Assembly (NCBI GenBank): GCA_905236615.1
Contig: CAJORC010000015.1
Coordinates: 1 to 8,696, forward strand
DNA length: 8,696 bases
Source: an uncultured Lachnospiraceae bacterium
GTDB lineage: Bacteria; Bacillota; Clostridia; Lachnospirales; Lachnospiraceae
Direction of reading: 5' to 3'
Shown here: piece by piece, positions 1 through 8,595 of the stretch
Numbering within the stretch: the stretch's first letter is position 1
Layout of the letters: every line of letters starts with the position of its first letter
Program-made: the position numbers and the translations under genes
The notes under the pieces: generated by a model
The model's input: only the letters and a program-made list of their open reading frames with translations
Database searches by the model: none
Told to the model about the DNA's origin: nothing

Positions 1-617
1 ATGCTGCTCTCAACGAAAGATTCCATTTCCCAGTCTCCTTCGCAGCCGCAGATATCTATTACAAAATTCCGGAGCATCTTTGTACCTTCCTCGGTATGAA
101 CAACCTCCGGATGGAACTGAACTGCATAAAGCTTCTTGCTTTCGTTCTCCATTGCTGCTACAGGACAGTTTGCAGTTCTTCCTGTATTTTCAAAACCTTC
201 GGGCATATGCTCGATATAATCCGTGTGACTCATCCAGCATATCGAAGTTCCGCGAACATCCTTGAAAAGGTTCGACTTTGTTTCTACTTCCACAGTAGTT
301 TTTCCATATTCAGATACCGGTGCAGTTGCAACAGTACCACCAAGAAGGTGAGCCATCGTCTGAGCACCGTAGCAGATTCCCAGAACAGGTATACCCATCT
401 CAAAAAGTTCTTTAGGACACAATGCTGCTTCTTCAGCAAATACGCTGTTCGGTCCGCCGGTTAAAATAATACCCTTCGGACTCATTTCCTTAATCTTTTC
501 CAACGGCAAAGTATAAGGATGAACCTCACAATACACATTAGCTTCTCTGACTCTTCGTGCGATCAGCTGATTGTACTGTCCTCCGAAGTCGAGGACTATT
601 ATCATTTCTGCTTTCAA
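1..617 (-). CDS. guaA: GMP synthase (glutamine-hydrolysing), N-terminal glutamine amidotransferase part, truncated by window edge
   Basis: GuaA converts XMP to GMP in the cytosol, using ammonia released from glutamine by its N-terminal class I amidotransferase domain. The 205 visible residues are that domain and the start of the linker. They include the early [18 protein letters not shown] motif, the nucleophile elbow GICYG with Cys82, and the FHPEV motif with His169 and Glu171, which complete the catalytic triad. The [12 protein letters not shown] stretch near residues 190-201 is the usual junction to the ATP-pyrophosphatase domain, which lies outside the window. The start is TTG at 617-615: GAGG at 625-628 lies 7 bases upstream, whereas the next in-frame ATG (605-603) is 19 bases from it. 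The gene lies 114 bases downstream of the MATE gene on the same strand and has its own candidate promoter. Family identity is secure. That the missing part is a normal GuaA C-terminus is inferred. Confidence 0.95.
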   Translation of the reverse strand, partial: MKAEMIIVLDFGGQYNQLIARRVREANVYCEVHPYTLPLEKIKEMSPKGIILTGGPNSVFAEEAALCPKELFEMGIPVLGICYGAQTMAHLLGGTVATAPVSEYGKTTVEVETKSNLFKDVRGTSICWMSHTDYIEHMPEGFENTGRTANCPVAAMENESKKLYAVQFHPEVVHTEEGTKMLRNFVIDICGCEGDWEMESFVESS

Positions 618-650
618 ATCACTACCTCATTTCTAAGGAACAACCATCGT

Positions 651-663
651 ATTCCCGAACAAA
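651..663 (+). promoter_or_regulatory. PurBox-like site in the guaA leader (tentative)
   Basis: The 13 bases contain the CCGAAC core (655-660) and match the Bacillus PurR PurBox consensus AWWWCCGAACWWT at 11 of 13 positions; the fourth and last positions differ. The site lies between the guaA promoter and its start codon. PurBoxes usually occur in pairs, and I see only one here, so this may be chance. Confidence 0.25.
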
Positions 664-679
664 AATCAAATTTAAACAC

Positions 680-706
680 TTGCTATAAAGCCTTATTTTA
701 CAGCAA
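680..706 (-). repeat. Inverted repeat between the MATE gene and guaA
   Basis: On the minus strand the arms TTGCTGTAAA and TTTATAGCAA flank a 7-base loop. They pair over 10 positions with one G-U wobble. The dyad overlaps the -10 box and probable start point of the guaA promoter, so it could be an operator. As RNA it could be a weak 3' hairpin of the MATE transcript, although only a poor, delayed T-rich stretch follows it. The sequence does not decide between these. Confidence 0.5.
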
Positions 707-723
707 ACAGGAAGATATATCAA
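695..723 (-). promoter_or_regulatory. Candidate sigma-A promoter of guaA
   Basis: On the minus strand TTGATA (718-723) and TAAAAT (695-700) are separated by exactly 17 bases. Each hexamer matches the housekeeping consensus at 5 of 6 positions. A start point near 688 would give a leader of about 70 bases before the TTG codon of guaA. I see no purine riboswitch consensus in this leader. The -35 box lies just after the MATE stop codon. Confidence 0.6.
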
Positions 724-731
724 CAAGAATT

Positions 732-2102
732 TCAGTTCCCGGCAACCCCGATCTTCCGCCTGATAATTATAAAGCAGACCACATGTGCCAGAAATGTAAC
801 CATCCATGTGAACGGATATGTAATATAGAGCATAAATGGCGTGTGAAAAATATCAAGCCTGAAAAATGTAAATATCCATAAAATCCTTAAAACACAGGCA
901 CCCACCAGCGACACTATCATCGGCATAACGGAATAGCCCAGTCCTCTCAACGAGCCAACCATAGTATCCATGAGCCCACACAGGAAATACGGACAGCAGA
1001 CCAGAAGTATTCTTACCATTCCCGCCTCGATCACCTTATCGCTGCTCGTATATATTCTGAGTAAATCTCTTCCAAAGAAATAAACCGTATTTCCAAAAAG
1101 TATTCCTGTCACAGCCACGGATATAAGTGCCGAGATCAAGATCTTATTTATCCTTTCAATACGCCTTGCGCCATAATTCTGGCTTGTAAATGTGAGTGCC
1201 GCCTGATAAAAAGCATTCATCGAAACATAAACAAAGCCCTCCAGATTGGATGCAGCTGAACTTCCTGCCACGACAACCTCGCCAAAACTGTTTATCGAAG
1301 CCTGGATTATAACATTTGAGATTGAAAAAAGCGTTCCCTGAAAACTCGCCGGAAGTCCTATCTTTATAATTCTCAGGAACTTATCGTAATCAAGTTTAAG
1401 TTTCGAAATTTCCAGTTTAAGTGCTCCATCGCTTTTCATAAGGCAGCGTATAACGAGAACGGCCGCCACTATCTGAGAAATAGTTGTTGCCAGTGCAACT
1501 CCTGCCACACTAAGTTTACAGCCTATCACAAAAATGAGATTAAGGATTATATTTACAACTCCCGCAATAAAAAGATAATACAAAGGTCTTCTGGTATCTC
1601 CAACAGCCCTGAGTATCGCGGCACCGAAATTATAGACCATCGTCGCCGTTATTCCGGCAAAATATATTCTGATATAAAGTGTAGCAAGCGGCAATATCGT
1701 TTCCGGTGTCTGCATCATTTCAAGAATCGCCGGAGCAAATAAAACGCCTACGAGCGTAAGAAGTACTCCGCTGATAACACTCATCAGAATACTTGTATGA
1801 ACGGTTTTTTCCGTCTCTTCCGGTTTTCCCGCTCCAAAATAATGGGAAACAAGTACATTTGCTCCTATGGACAGACCTATAAAAAAGTTTGTGAGCAGAT
1901 TGATCAGTGCCGAATTCGAACCGACCGCCGCAAGCGCAACGTCACCCACGAAGCGGCCGACAACGATGATATCAGCGGCATTGAACAAAAGCTGCAATAT
2001 CGAAGATGCCATTAACGGAATAGCAAAGATCAGCAGATTTACCGTTATCGGCCCATTGATCATATCAATTTCATATTTTTTAAGCTTTTTCTCTGAAGAC
2101 AT
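732..2102 (-). CDS. MATE family multidrug/cation antiporter
   Basis: This is an inner-membrane exporter of the MATE family (NorM/DinF superfamily), which exports cationic or aromatic compounds in exchange for Na+ or H+. Its 456 residues are the usual family length and fit twelve membrane helices in two homologous six-helix halves. The first half has the typical opening IPLMASSILQLLFNAADII followed by VVGRFVG, then the loop motif LRAVGDTRRP. The second half carries the matching LRGLGYSVMP. The protein ends in a basic tail (IIRRK). The ATG start has AGGG five bases upstream. It lies downstream of the atpC terminator, with only 68 bases between the two genes and no convincing promoter of its own in the gap, so leaky read-through from the atp operon is possible. 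The substrate cannot be read from the sequence, and I assign no gene symbol. Confidence 0.93.
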   Translation of the reverse strand: MSSEKKLKKYEIDMINGPITVNLLIFAIPLMASSILQLLFNAADIIVVGRFVGDVALAAVGSNSALINLLTNFFIGLSIGANVLVSHYFGAGKPEETEKTVHTSILMSVISGVLLTLVGVLFAPAILEMMQTPETILPLATLYIRIYFAGITATMVYNFGAAILRAVGDTRRPLYYLFIAGVVNIILNLIFVIGCKLSVAGVALATTISQIVAAVLVIRCLMKSDGALKLEISKLKLDYDKFLRIIKIGLPASFQGTLFSISNVIIQASINSFGEVVVAGSSAASNLEGFVYVSMNAFYQAALTFTSQNYGARRIERINKILISALISVAVTGILFGNTVYFFGRDLLRIYTSSDKVIEAGMVRILLVCCPYFLCGLMDTMVGSLRGLGYSVMPMIVSLVGACVLRILWIFTFFRLDIFHTPFMLYITYPFTWMVTFLAHVVCFIIIRRKIGVAGN

Positions 2103-2133
2103 ATATTCCCTGTATAATCGTCTTTAAGGCACA

Positions 2134-2164
2134 AAAAGGAAACGATATTATCTCGTTTCCTTTT
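2134..2164 (-). terminator. Intrinsic terminator of the atp operon
   Basis: On the minus strand AAAAGGAAACGA and TCGTTTCCTTTT form a perfect 12-bp stem around a 7-base loop. The 3' arm runs into a T tract. It begins six bases after the atpC stop codon and so marks the end of the operon. The stem is AT-rich at its base, so termination may be partial. The A-rich and T-rich flanks could also allow weak function on the plus strand, but no plus-strand gene reads into it. Confidence 0.85.
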
Positions 2165-2170
2165 ACGCCA

Positions 2171-2586
2171 TTATTGCAGATTGTTTTTTGATGTTTCCTT
2201 AAGTCGGGTCAGTGCACGTGCCAGCGAAGCCTGTGACATCTTGTATTCCACGATGGACTTCTTCTGTCTCATCTGCTCCTGAGCCCTTTCAAGTGCCTGC
2301 TCAGCTCTCAGTCTGTCAATGTTCTCAGGAAGTTCACAGGTATCGACAAGCGCTGTACATCGATTGTTCGCAAACTGCGCCGTTCCTACGCCTACGATCA
2401 CCCTGTGCCATTCTCCATCCGTCGTCTGATAACTAAGCGGTCCGACATCCACAGCAATGATCATTTCTTCGTGATGGGCCATAAGTTCCATATCACCGTC
2501 AATACTCTTGAAAAGTACTGCTTTGACCTTTCCCTCGAAGAAAATCCCGCTTGATGCAATTATTCTGAAAAAATAACTATCACCCA

Positions 2587-2587
<1 letters not shown>
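2171..2587 (-). CDS. atpC: F1Fo ATP synthase subunit epsilon
   Basis: Epsilon is part of the central stalk of F1, joins gamma to the c-ring, and can inhibit ATP hydrolysis through its C-terminal helices. The 138 residues are normal for the family: an N-terminal beta-sandwich (about 1-85, with GVGTAQF near 66-72) and a C-terminal helical hairpin (about 88-133, ending ALTRLK). The IDRLRA motif at 90-95 matches the I(L)DxxRA ATP-binding signature described in Bacillus PS3 epsilon. Glu85, Asp91, Arg94, Arg101, Arg124 and Arg128 line up with the PS3 ligand residues as I recall them. The atpD stop TAA and the ATG here overlap by one base (TAATG), which predicts translational coupling. It is the last gene of the operon. 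Identity is secure; ATP sensing is inferred. Confidence 0.96.
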
Positions 2588-4874
<2,287 letters not shown>

Positions 4875-4897
<23 letters not shown>

Positions 4898-6656
4898 TAG
4901 CCTTGAACTCCTCCACAGCTTTGATAATCCTGTCCTTCAGATCATCCTCAAGAACCTTTCCTGTTGCGAGTTCATCCATTATATCCCCATGCTTCTCCTT
5001 CATAAAATCAAGCATTCCCATCTGGAAATCCTTAACCTTCGAAGGTTCAACATCCATAAGCATCTTATTGTTTGCACATACAAGAGTCACAACCTCCTCC
5101 GGCATTGAAAGAGGATGCTCAAGAGGCTGCTTTAAGAGTTCCATCAATGCTTTACCGTTTGTAAGCATATCCTTGGTCGCCTGATCCAGATCTGATGAGA
5201 ACTGCGTGAATACAGCCATTTCTCTATACTGTGCCAGGTCTACTCTCAATGAACCCGAGGCTTTTTTCATAGCCTTGGTCTGAGCAGCACCGCCAACACG
5301 GGAAACCGAAAGTCCGACGTTTACGGCAGGTCTCTGTCCTTCAAAGAAGAGATCGCTTTCAAGGAATATCTGACCATCGGTTATGGATATAACGTTTGTC
5401 GGAATATATGCGGAAACGTCACCCGCCTGAGTCTCGATAATTGGAAGAGCCGTGATTGATCCGCCTCCGAGGCTGTCTGCAAGTCTGCTTGAACGTTCCA
5501 GAAGTCTTGAATGGAGATAGAATACGTCTCCGGGATAAGCCTCACGTCCGGGTGGACGTCCGAGCAGCAGTGAAATTGCTCTGTAAGCAACTGCATGCTT
5601 CGACAGATCATCATAAATTATCAGAACATCCTTGCCGTTATGCATAAAGTACTCAGCAAGTGCAGTTCCCGAATAAGGTGCAATATACTGAAGCGGTGAA
5701 GGATCGCTTGCCGTTGCCGACATGACAATAGTATAATCCATCGCTCCGTTCTTCTTAAATGTATTTACAAGCTTTGCTACGGTAGAAGCCTTCTGACCTA
5801 CTGCAACGTAAATACAGATAACATCTTTGCCCTTCTGGTTTATTATCGTATCAGTGGCAATGGCAGTCTTACCTGTCTGTCTGTCACCGATGATAAGTTC
5901 TCTCTGTCCACGTCCAATGGGGAACATGGCATCTATTGCAAGAATACCTGTCTCCATGGGAACATTAACTGATTTTCTGTCAATGATTCCGGGTGCCGGA
6001 TTTTCAATAGGTCTTGTTTCATCACTGCTTATCGGGCCTGCTCCATCTATAGGTGCTCCCAAAGCATCAACTACTCTTCCGAGATATCCATCGCCTACCG
6101 GAATACCGGCTCTCTCACCTGTTCGAACAGCATGCGAACCCGATCTGATACCGCTGTCAAGACCGAAAAGAATAGCACTCAGAGCATCCTCACGGATATC
6201 CATTACCATTCCCTTAACACCGTTATCAAAGATAATGATCTCTCCGTAAACAGCGTGATCAAGTCCGACTATTGTCGCAATACCATCTCCGACCTTCGTA
6301 ACAACACCGACTTCACTGCTGTCAGCTCTCAGAGAGAACTCCTCAACTTCTGTACGAAGTATCTCGATAATATCCTTGCTGCTGAACTGTGCCTCACGGA
6401 CACCTTTCTTTATCTGGTCTTCGAACTGCTTGATCCTTCCGGCAGTACTCCAGTCGTATTCACGGCTTCCGCACTTAAGAATGAAACCTCCGCCTAAGGA
6501 CTTGTCTTCCCTGACGTTGAGTTCGATATTAGAAGCTCCTGTCTTTTTTTTCAGGAAATTTTTAATATCAGCAAGCTGTTTCTCACTTGGCGCTGTAACA
6601 TAAATCAGTTCCGCACGTTCAGATGTTTTATTTAAGTTTTCAGGTGTATTAGTCAA
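4875..6656 (-). CDS. atpA: F1Fo ATP synthase alpha subunit with fused N-terminal delta-subunit C-terminal domain
   Basis: The protein is about 593 residues, against roughly 500 for an ordinary alpha. Numbering here is from the alternative GTG at 6665; subtract 3 for the TTG at 6656. Residues 16-90 match the C-terminal domain of delta (OSCP family): [24 protein letters not shown], and DWSTAGRI, which corresponds to the DGSVRGRL of other deltas. This domain normally binds subunit b. From residue 93 a complete alpha follows: N-terminal helix, beta barrel, Walker A GDRQTGKT (260-267), Walker [11 protein letters not shown], and the arginine finger Arg456 in SVSRVGG. The delta N-terminal domain is absent. 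TTG is preferred because AGGTG lies 6 bases upstream, whereas GTG at 6665 sits inside that site. The gene overlaps atpF by 8 bases. Alpha identity is secure; the fused domain is assigned by motif and position. Confidence 0.93.
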
Positions 6657-7152
6657 TATTTTCACCTGCCTTACTTATGAATTCGTCATAGAGACTTTTA
6701 TCGAGCTCTGCACTCGACTGGGATGCGGAAATCTTTTCGGTTGCCTTTGTTATAAGCTCAGCAATCTCCTTTTCAGTCTCCATACGTTTTTTCTTCTGCT
6801 CTGCAACAGCTTTCTGCTCAGCTTCGGAAATGATCTCCGATGCTCTCTTTTCTGCATCAGCAACAATACGGTCATATTCCTGAGCAGCTTTCTTCTTTGA
6901 CTCAGCAACCGCATCTGCCTTAACTTTCTCTATATCCTGCATATCGGATTCGTATTTTTTGACCTTATCCTCAGCATTCCTTACAGCTTCTTCTGCCTTC
7001 TTCTTCTCTTCCAGAATACTCTCTTTTCTCTTCTCAAGAACTTCGTTAACAGGCTTGAAAAGAAGAAATCTCAATATGAGGAAAAGAACCAGAACATTAA
7101 TAACCGTAATAACAATGCTGACAGGGTCTATAGAAATTATATTGCCAGACAA
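6649..7152 (-). CDS. atpF: F1Fo ATP synthase subunit b
   Basis: Subunit b dimerises to form the peripheral stalk that holds F1 against rotation. The 167 residues have one N-terminal membrane helix (about 11-32, [19 protein letters not shown]), the conserved FKPV hinge, then a long charged coiled coil (about 35-150, rich in K, E and A). The C-terminus is ordinary ([18 protein letters not shown]), so b is not fused to delta as it is in mycobacteria. The start is TTG at 7152-7150, the only usable codon before the membrane helix; the first internal Met is far inside the stalk. AGGAGGG at 7160-7166 lies 7 bases upstream. It sits 25 bases after atpE, and its end overlaps the start of the delta-alpha fusion gene. 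Its C-terminus would be the partner of the fused delta domain. Confidence 0.96.
   Translation of the reverse strand: MSGNIISIDPVSIVITVINVLVLFLILRFLLFKPVNEVLEKRKESILEEKKKAEEAVRNAEDKVKKYESDMQDIEKVKADAVAESKKKAAQEYDRIVADAEKRASEIISEAEQKAVAEQKKKRMETEKEIAELITKATEKISASQSSAELDKSLYDEFISKAGENID
6663..6667 (-). promoter_or_regulatory. Ribosome binding site deciding the start of the delta-alpha fusion gene
   Basis: AGGTG on the minus strand lies 6 bases before TTG (6656-6654), a normal distance. The GTG at 6665 is part of this site and would have only AAGG three bases away. The TTG start is therefore favoured, though GTG cannot be excluded. The site is inside atpF, so alpha translation is probably coupled to b. 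Confidence 0.6.
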
Positions 7153-7159
7153 TATTCTG

Positions 7160-7166
7160 CCCTCCT
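7160..7166 (-). promoter_or_regulatory. Ribosome binding site supporting the TTG start of atpF
   Basis: AGGAGGG on the minus strand lies 7 bases before TTG (7152-7150). No ATG or GTG in frame stands at a usable distance, so this site fixes the start. Confidence 0.8.
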
Positions 7167-7177
7167 ACTCGTATTGT

Positions 7178-7396
7178 TTATGACTGAAGTACAAAGATGA
7201 TCATGATCGCATCCAAAAGGGCATATATAGCTGTTGCCTCAGCAAGAGCCGAACCCAGAATAAGCATGTTTCTGATCTTTCCTTCAGCCTCAGGCTGCCT
7301 TGCAACTGCATCTGCTGCCTTACCTGTTGCGATTCCGATACCTATACCTGCACCGAGACATCCAATTGCGGCGATACCTGCACCTATTGCTACCAT
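7178..7396 (-). CDS. atpE: F1Fo ATP synthase subunit c (rotor ring)
   Basis: Subunit c forms the membrane ring whose carboxylate carries the coupling ion. The 72 residues make a two-helix hairpin: glycine-rich helix 1 (about 3-25), the polar loop ARQPEAEGK (32-40) that contacts gamma and epsilon, and helix 2 (about 43-70). The ion-binding acid is Glu53 in [10 protein letters not shown]. The glutamine that Na+-type c subunits have in helix 1 is Ile20 here, and Ala54 follows the glutamate instead of Ser or Thr, so H+ coupling is inferred. An additional acid, Asp62, sits in helix 2 where most families have Val or Ile. The C-terminus ends soon after (IIFVLQS). The ATG has a full AAGGAGG 8 bases upstream, as expected for the most abundant subunit. 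It lies 27 bases after atpB. Confidence 0.97.
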   Translation of the reverse strand: MVAIGAGIAAIGCLGAGIGIGIATGKAADAVARQPEAEGKIRNMLILGSALAEATAIYALLDAIMIIFVLQS

Positions 7397-7423
7397 AATT
7401 TTTCCTCCTTAATTTAACCTTTA

Positions 7424-8131
7424 TTATTCTACTTCTGCAGCTTCACTTAAATAAATACATGTAAGAAATACAAATACATAAGCCTGGATCAGACCATCGA
7501 AAATATCGAAATAACAGCTGAACGGTATTGGAAGTAAAATCGGAACATTAATCTTTATTAGTTCCATTATTACAAAGCCTCCGAAAATATTTCCGAAAAG
7601 TCGCATACACAGAGAAAGCGGCTTCGTGAAAATCTCTATTACATTCAGCGGTGTTACGATCGCCATCGGCTGTGTAAATGATTTTGCATATCCTCCGATT
7701 CCCTTACACTTCAATCCCGTAAAAATAACCAGAAGTATTGTCATCAGTGCTAATGCAGCTGTAATACTCAGGTCTTTCGTAGCAGGCTTCAAAAATGTAA
7801 AGTTTTCCGTAAGCTTTGTCTCAAATATTGCCGACAGGTTCGATATTCCGATAAATACCAGAACTGCACAGATATAATCCGTGTATACAGCAGCGTGTTC
7901 TCCCAGCATTCCTTTTATCATGCCTTGTATCCACGTCACAAAGCCCTCGACAGCCACCTGCCTCTTTCCCGGATTATCAACAGATAACCCTCGCGTCAGC
8001 AAAATGCAGGCAATTGCAATAATCAATAGCAAAATCCATGTATTCACTATTGATTCTGATATTGTAAAAGAGCCTATTGTAAAAACGTATTTTACACCAA
8101 GCTCTTCTACAAGTTTCTCACCAATACCCAA
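7424..8131 (-). CDS. atpB: F1Fo ATP synthase subunit a
   Basis: Subunit a is the stator membrane protein that provides the ion half-channels beside the c-ring. The 235 residues contain several hydrophobic helices. The essential arginine is Arg177 in the conserved PLSLCMRLFGNIFGG stretch, and the last helix carries Gln216 in GLIQAYVFVFLTCIYL, the usual partner position. A conserved ISNLSAIF segment lies near 96-103. The start is TTG at 8131-8129; no ATG or GTG occurs in frame near it, and the next Met is residue 71, which would remove the first membrane helix. AAGGAGG (8140-8146) lies 8 bases upstream. It is the first gene of the operon in this window; no atpI precedes it. Identity is secure. 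Confidence 0.97.
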   Translation of the reverse strand: MGIGEKLVEELGVKYVFTIGSFTISESIVNTWILLLIIAIACILLTRGLSVDNPGKRQVAVEGFVTWIQGMIKGMLGEHAAVYTDYICAVLVFIGISNLSAIFETKLTENFTFLKPATKDLSITAALALMTILLVIFTGLKCKGIGGYAKSFTQPMAIVTPLNVIEIFTKPLSLCMRLFGNIFGGFVIMELIKINVPILLPIPFSCYFDIFDGLIQAYVFVFLTCIYLSEAAEVE

Positions 8132-8139
8132 ATTATGCG

Positions 8140-8146
8140 CCTCCTT
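8140..8146 (-). promoter_or_regulatory. Ribosome binding site supporting the TTG start of atpB
   Basis: A perfect AAGGAGG on the minus strand lies 8 bases before the TTG codon. A strong site with a weak start codon fits a one-copy subunit, but that functional reading is inference. Confidence 0.8.
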
Positions 8147-8173
8147 ACTTTAATTTATGTATTTTGACTATAT

Positions 8174-8202
8174 ATAATATGTATTTGACATTATTGTATT
8201 AA
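8174..8202 (-). promoter_or_regulatory. Candidate promoter of the atp operon, proximal
   Basis: On the minus strand TTAATA (8197-8202) and TATTAT (8174-8179) are 17 bases apart, with 4 of 6 and 5 of 6 consensus matches. It would give a leader of about 35 bases before atpB. The whole region is very AT-rich, so chance matches are likely. The 8215-8243 candidate is the alternative. Confidence 0.35.
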
Positions 8203-8214
8203 CAGCTACTTTTT

Positions 8215-8243
8215 ATTATATATCTCAAATTTGAGTTAGTCTA
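8215..8243 (-). promoter_or_regulatory. Candidate promoter of the atp operon, distal
   Basis: On the minus strand a perfect TATAAT (8215-8220) lies 17 bases after TAGACT (8238-8243), a 4 of 6 match to the -35 consensus. Its start point near 8208 would give a leader of about 75 bases. A perfect palindrome occupies most of the spacer, as expected for a repressor operator. Confidence 0.45.
8224..8235. repeat. Perfect 12-bp palindrome CTCAAATTTGAG
   Basis: Two 6-base half sites meet without a gap, between the -35 and -10 boxes of the distal atp promoter candidate. This suits binding of a dimeric regulator. I do not recognise it as the site of a named regulator; it differs from the Rex site. In AT-rich DNA a chance palindrome is possible. 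Confidence 0.5.
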
Positions 8244-8398
8244 TTGCAAACCGCCTTGCTTTATGCATTTTTGCGTATACACGATAAATTTTTTCGAAAT
8301 TTTTCGTTAAATTGTATATCTTCACAGACTTATCAGCACAATTAAACTGTATATATTATTTATAATGTACCATTTCATTATACAAAATATATAAGCTT

Positions 8399-8433
8399 AA
8401 AAAAAGCCCCCAAGCATGCAAACGCTTGGAGGC
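8399..8433 (-). terminator. Intrinsic terminator after the tRNA pair
   Basis: On the minus strand GCCTCCAAGC and GCTTGGGGGC form a 10-bp GC-rich stem (one T-G pair) around an 8-base loop, followed directly by seven T residues. It begins 10 bases after tRNA-Cys and isolates the tRNA transcript from the atp operon promoters. Confidence 0.93.
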
Positions 8434-8443
8434 AAAACCTTAA

Positions 8444-8514
8444 AGGCGACGACCGGATTTGAACCGGTGATCAGGGTGTTGCAGACCCATGCCTTACCAC
8501 TTGGCTACATCGCC
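8444..8514 (-). tRNA. tRNA-Cys (anticodon GCA)
   Basis: The 71 bases fold into a full cloverleaf: acceptor stem GGCGATG with CGTCGCC, D arm GCCAAGTGGTAAGGC, anticodon loop CTGCAAC with anticodon GCA, and T arm CCGGTTCAAATCCGG. The discriminator base is T and no CCA is encoded. The sequence closely resembles tRNA-Cys of other Firmicutes. It follows tRNA-Asn by 9 bases and is followed by a terminator. Confidence 0.96.
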
Positions 8515-8523
8515 ACGCATAAG

Positions 8524-8595
8524 CTCCCCGAGTTGGGCTCGAACCAACAACCCCTCGGTTAACAGCCGAGTGCTCTACCATTGAGCTATCGAGGA
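8524..8595 (-). tRNA. tRNA-Asn (anticodon GTT)
   Basis: The 72 bases fold into a full cloverleaf: acceptor stem TCCTCGA with TCGGGGA, D arm GCTCAATGGTAGAGC, anticodon stem CTCGG/CCGAG around CTGTTAA (anticodon GTT), and T arm TTGGTTCGAGCCCAA. The discriminator base is G, and CCA is not encoded. It is the first tRNA of the pair. No clear promoter stands just upstream, so it may be cotranscribed with something beyond the right edge. Confidence 0.96.

Noticed and set aside
603..605. ATG as start of guaA
   Set aside because: Its distance to GAGG is 19 bases, whereas the TTG four codons earlier is 7 bases away and restores the usual N-terminal length.
519..881. Plus-strand open frame across the guaA-MATE gap
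   Set aside because: It overlaps two well-supported minus-strand genes, has no recognisable domain, and has a low-complexity antisense composition.
5827..6249. Plus-strand open frame of 140 codons inside atpA
   Set aside because: It is the antisense shadow of highly conserved alpha coding sequence, with no similarity to any family I recognise.
7178..7396. Na+-coupled c subunit
   Set aside because: The helix-1 glutamine and the Ser/Thr after the ion-binding glutamate are replaced by Ile20 and Ala54, so the Na+ ligands are absent.
8164..8190. Plus-strand TTGACT and TTGACA boxes in the atp leader
   Set aside because: Neither has a fitting -10 box at 16-18 bases, and no plus-strand gene follows.
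8147..8398. Riboswitch or small gene in the atp leader
   Set aside because: I see no known aptamer consensus and no small frame with a ribosome binding site; the stretch is AT-rich and holds only the promoter candidates and palindrome listed.
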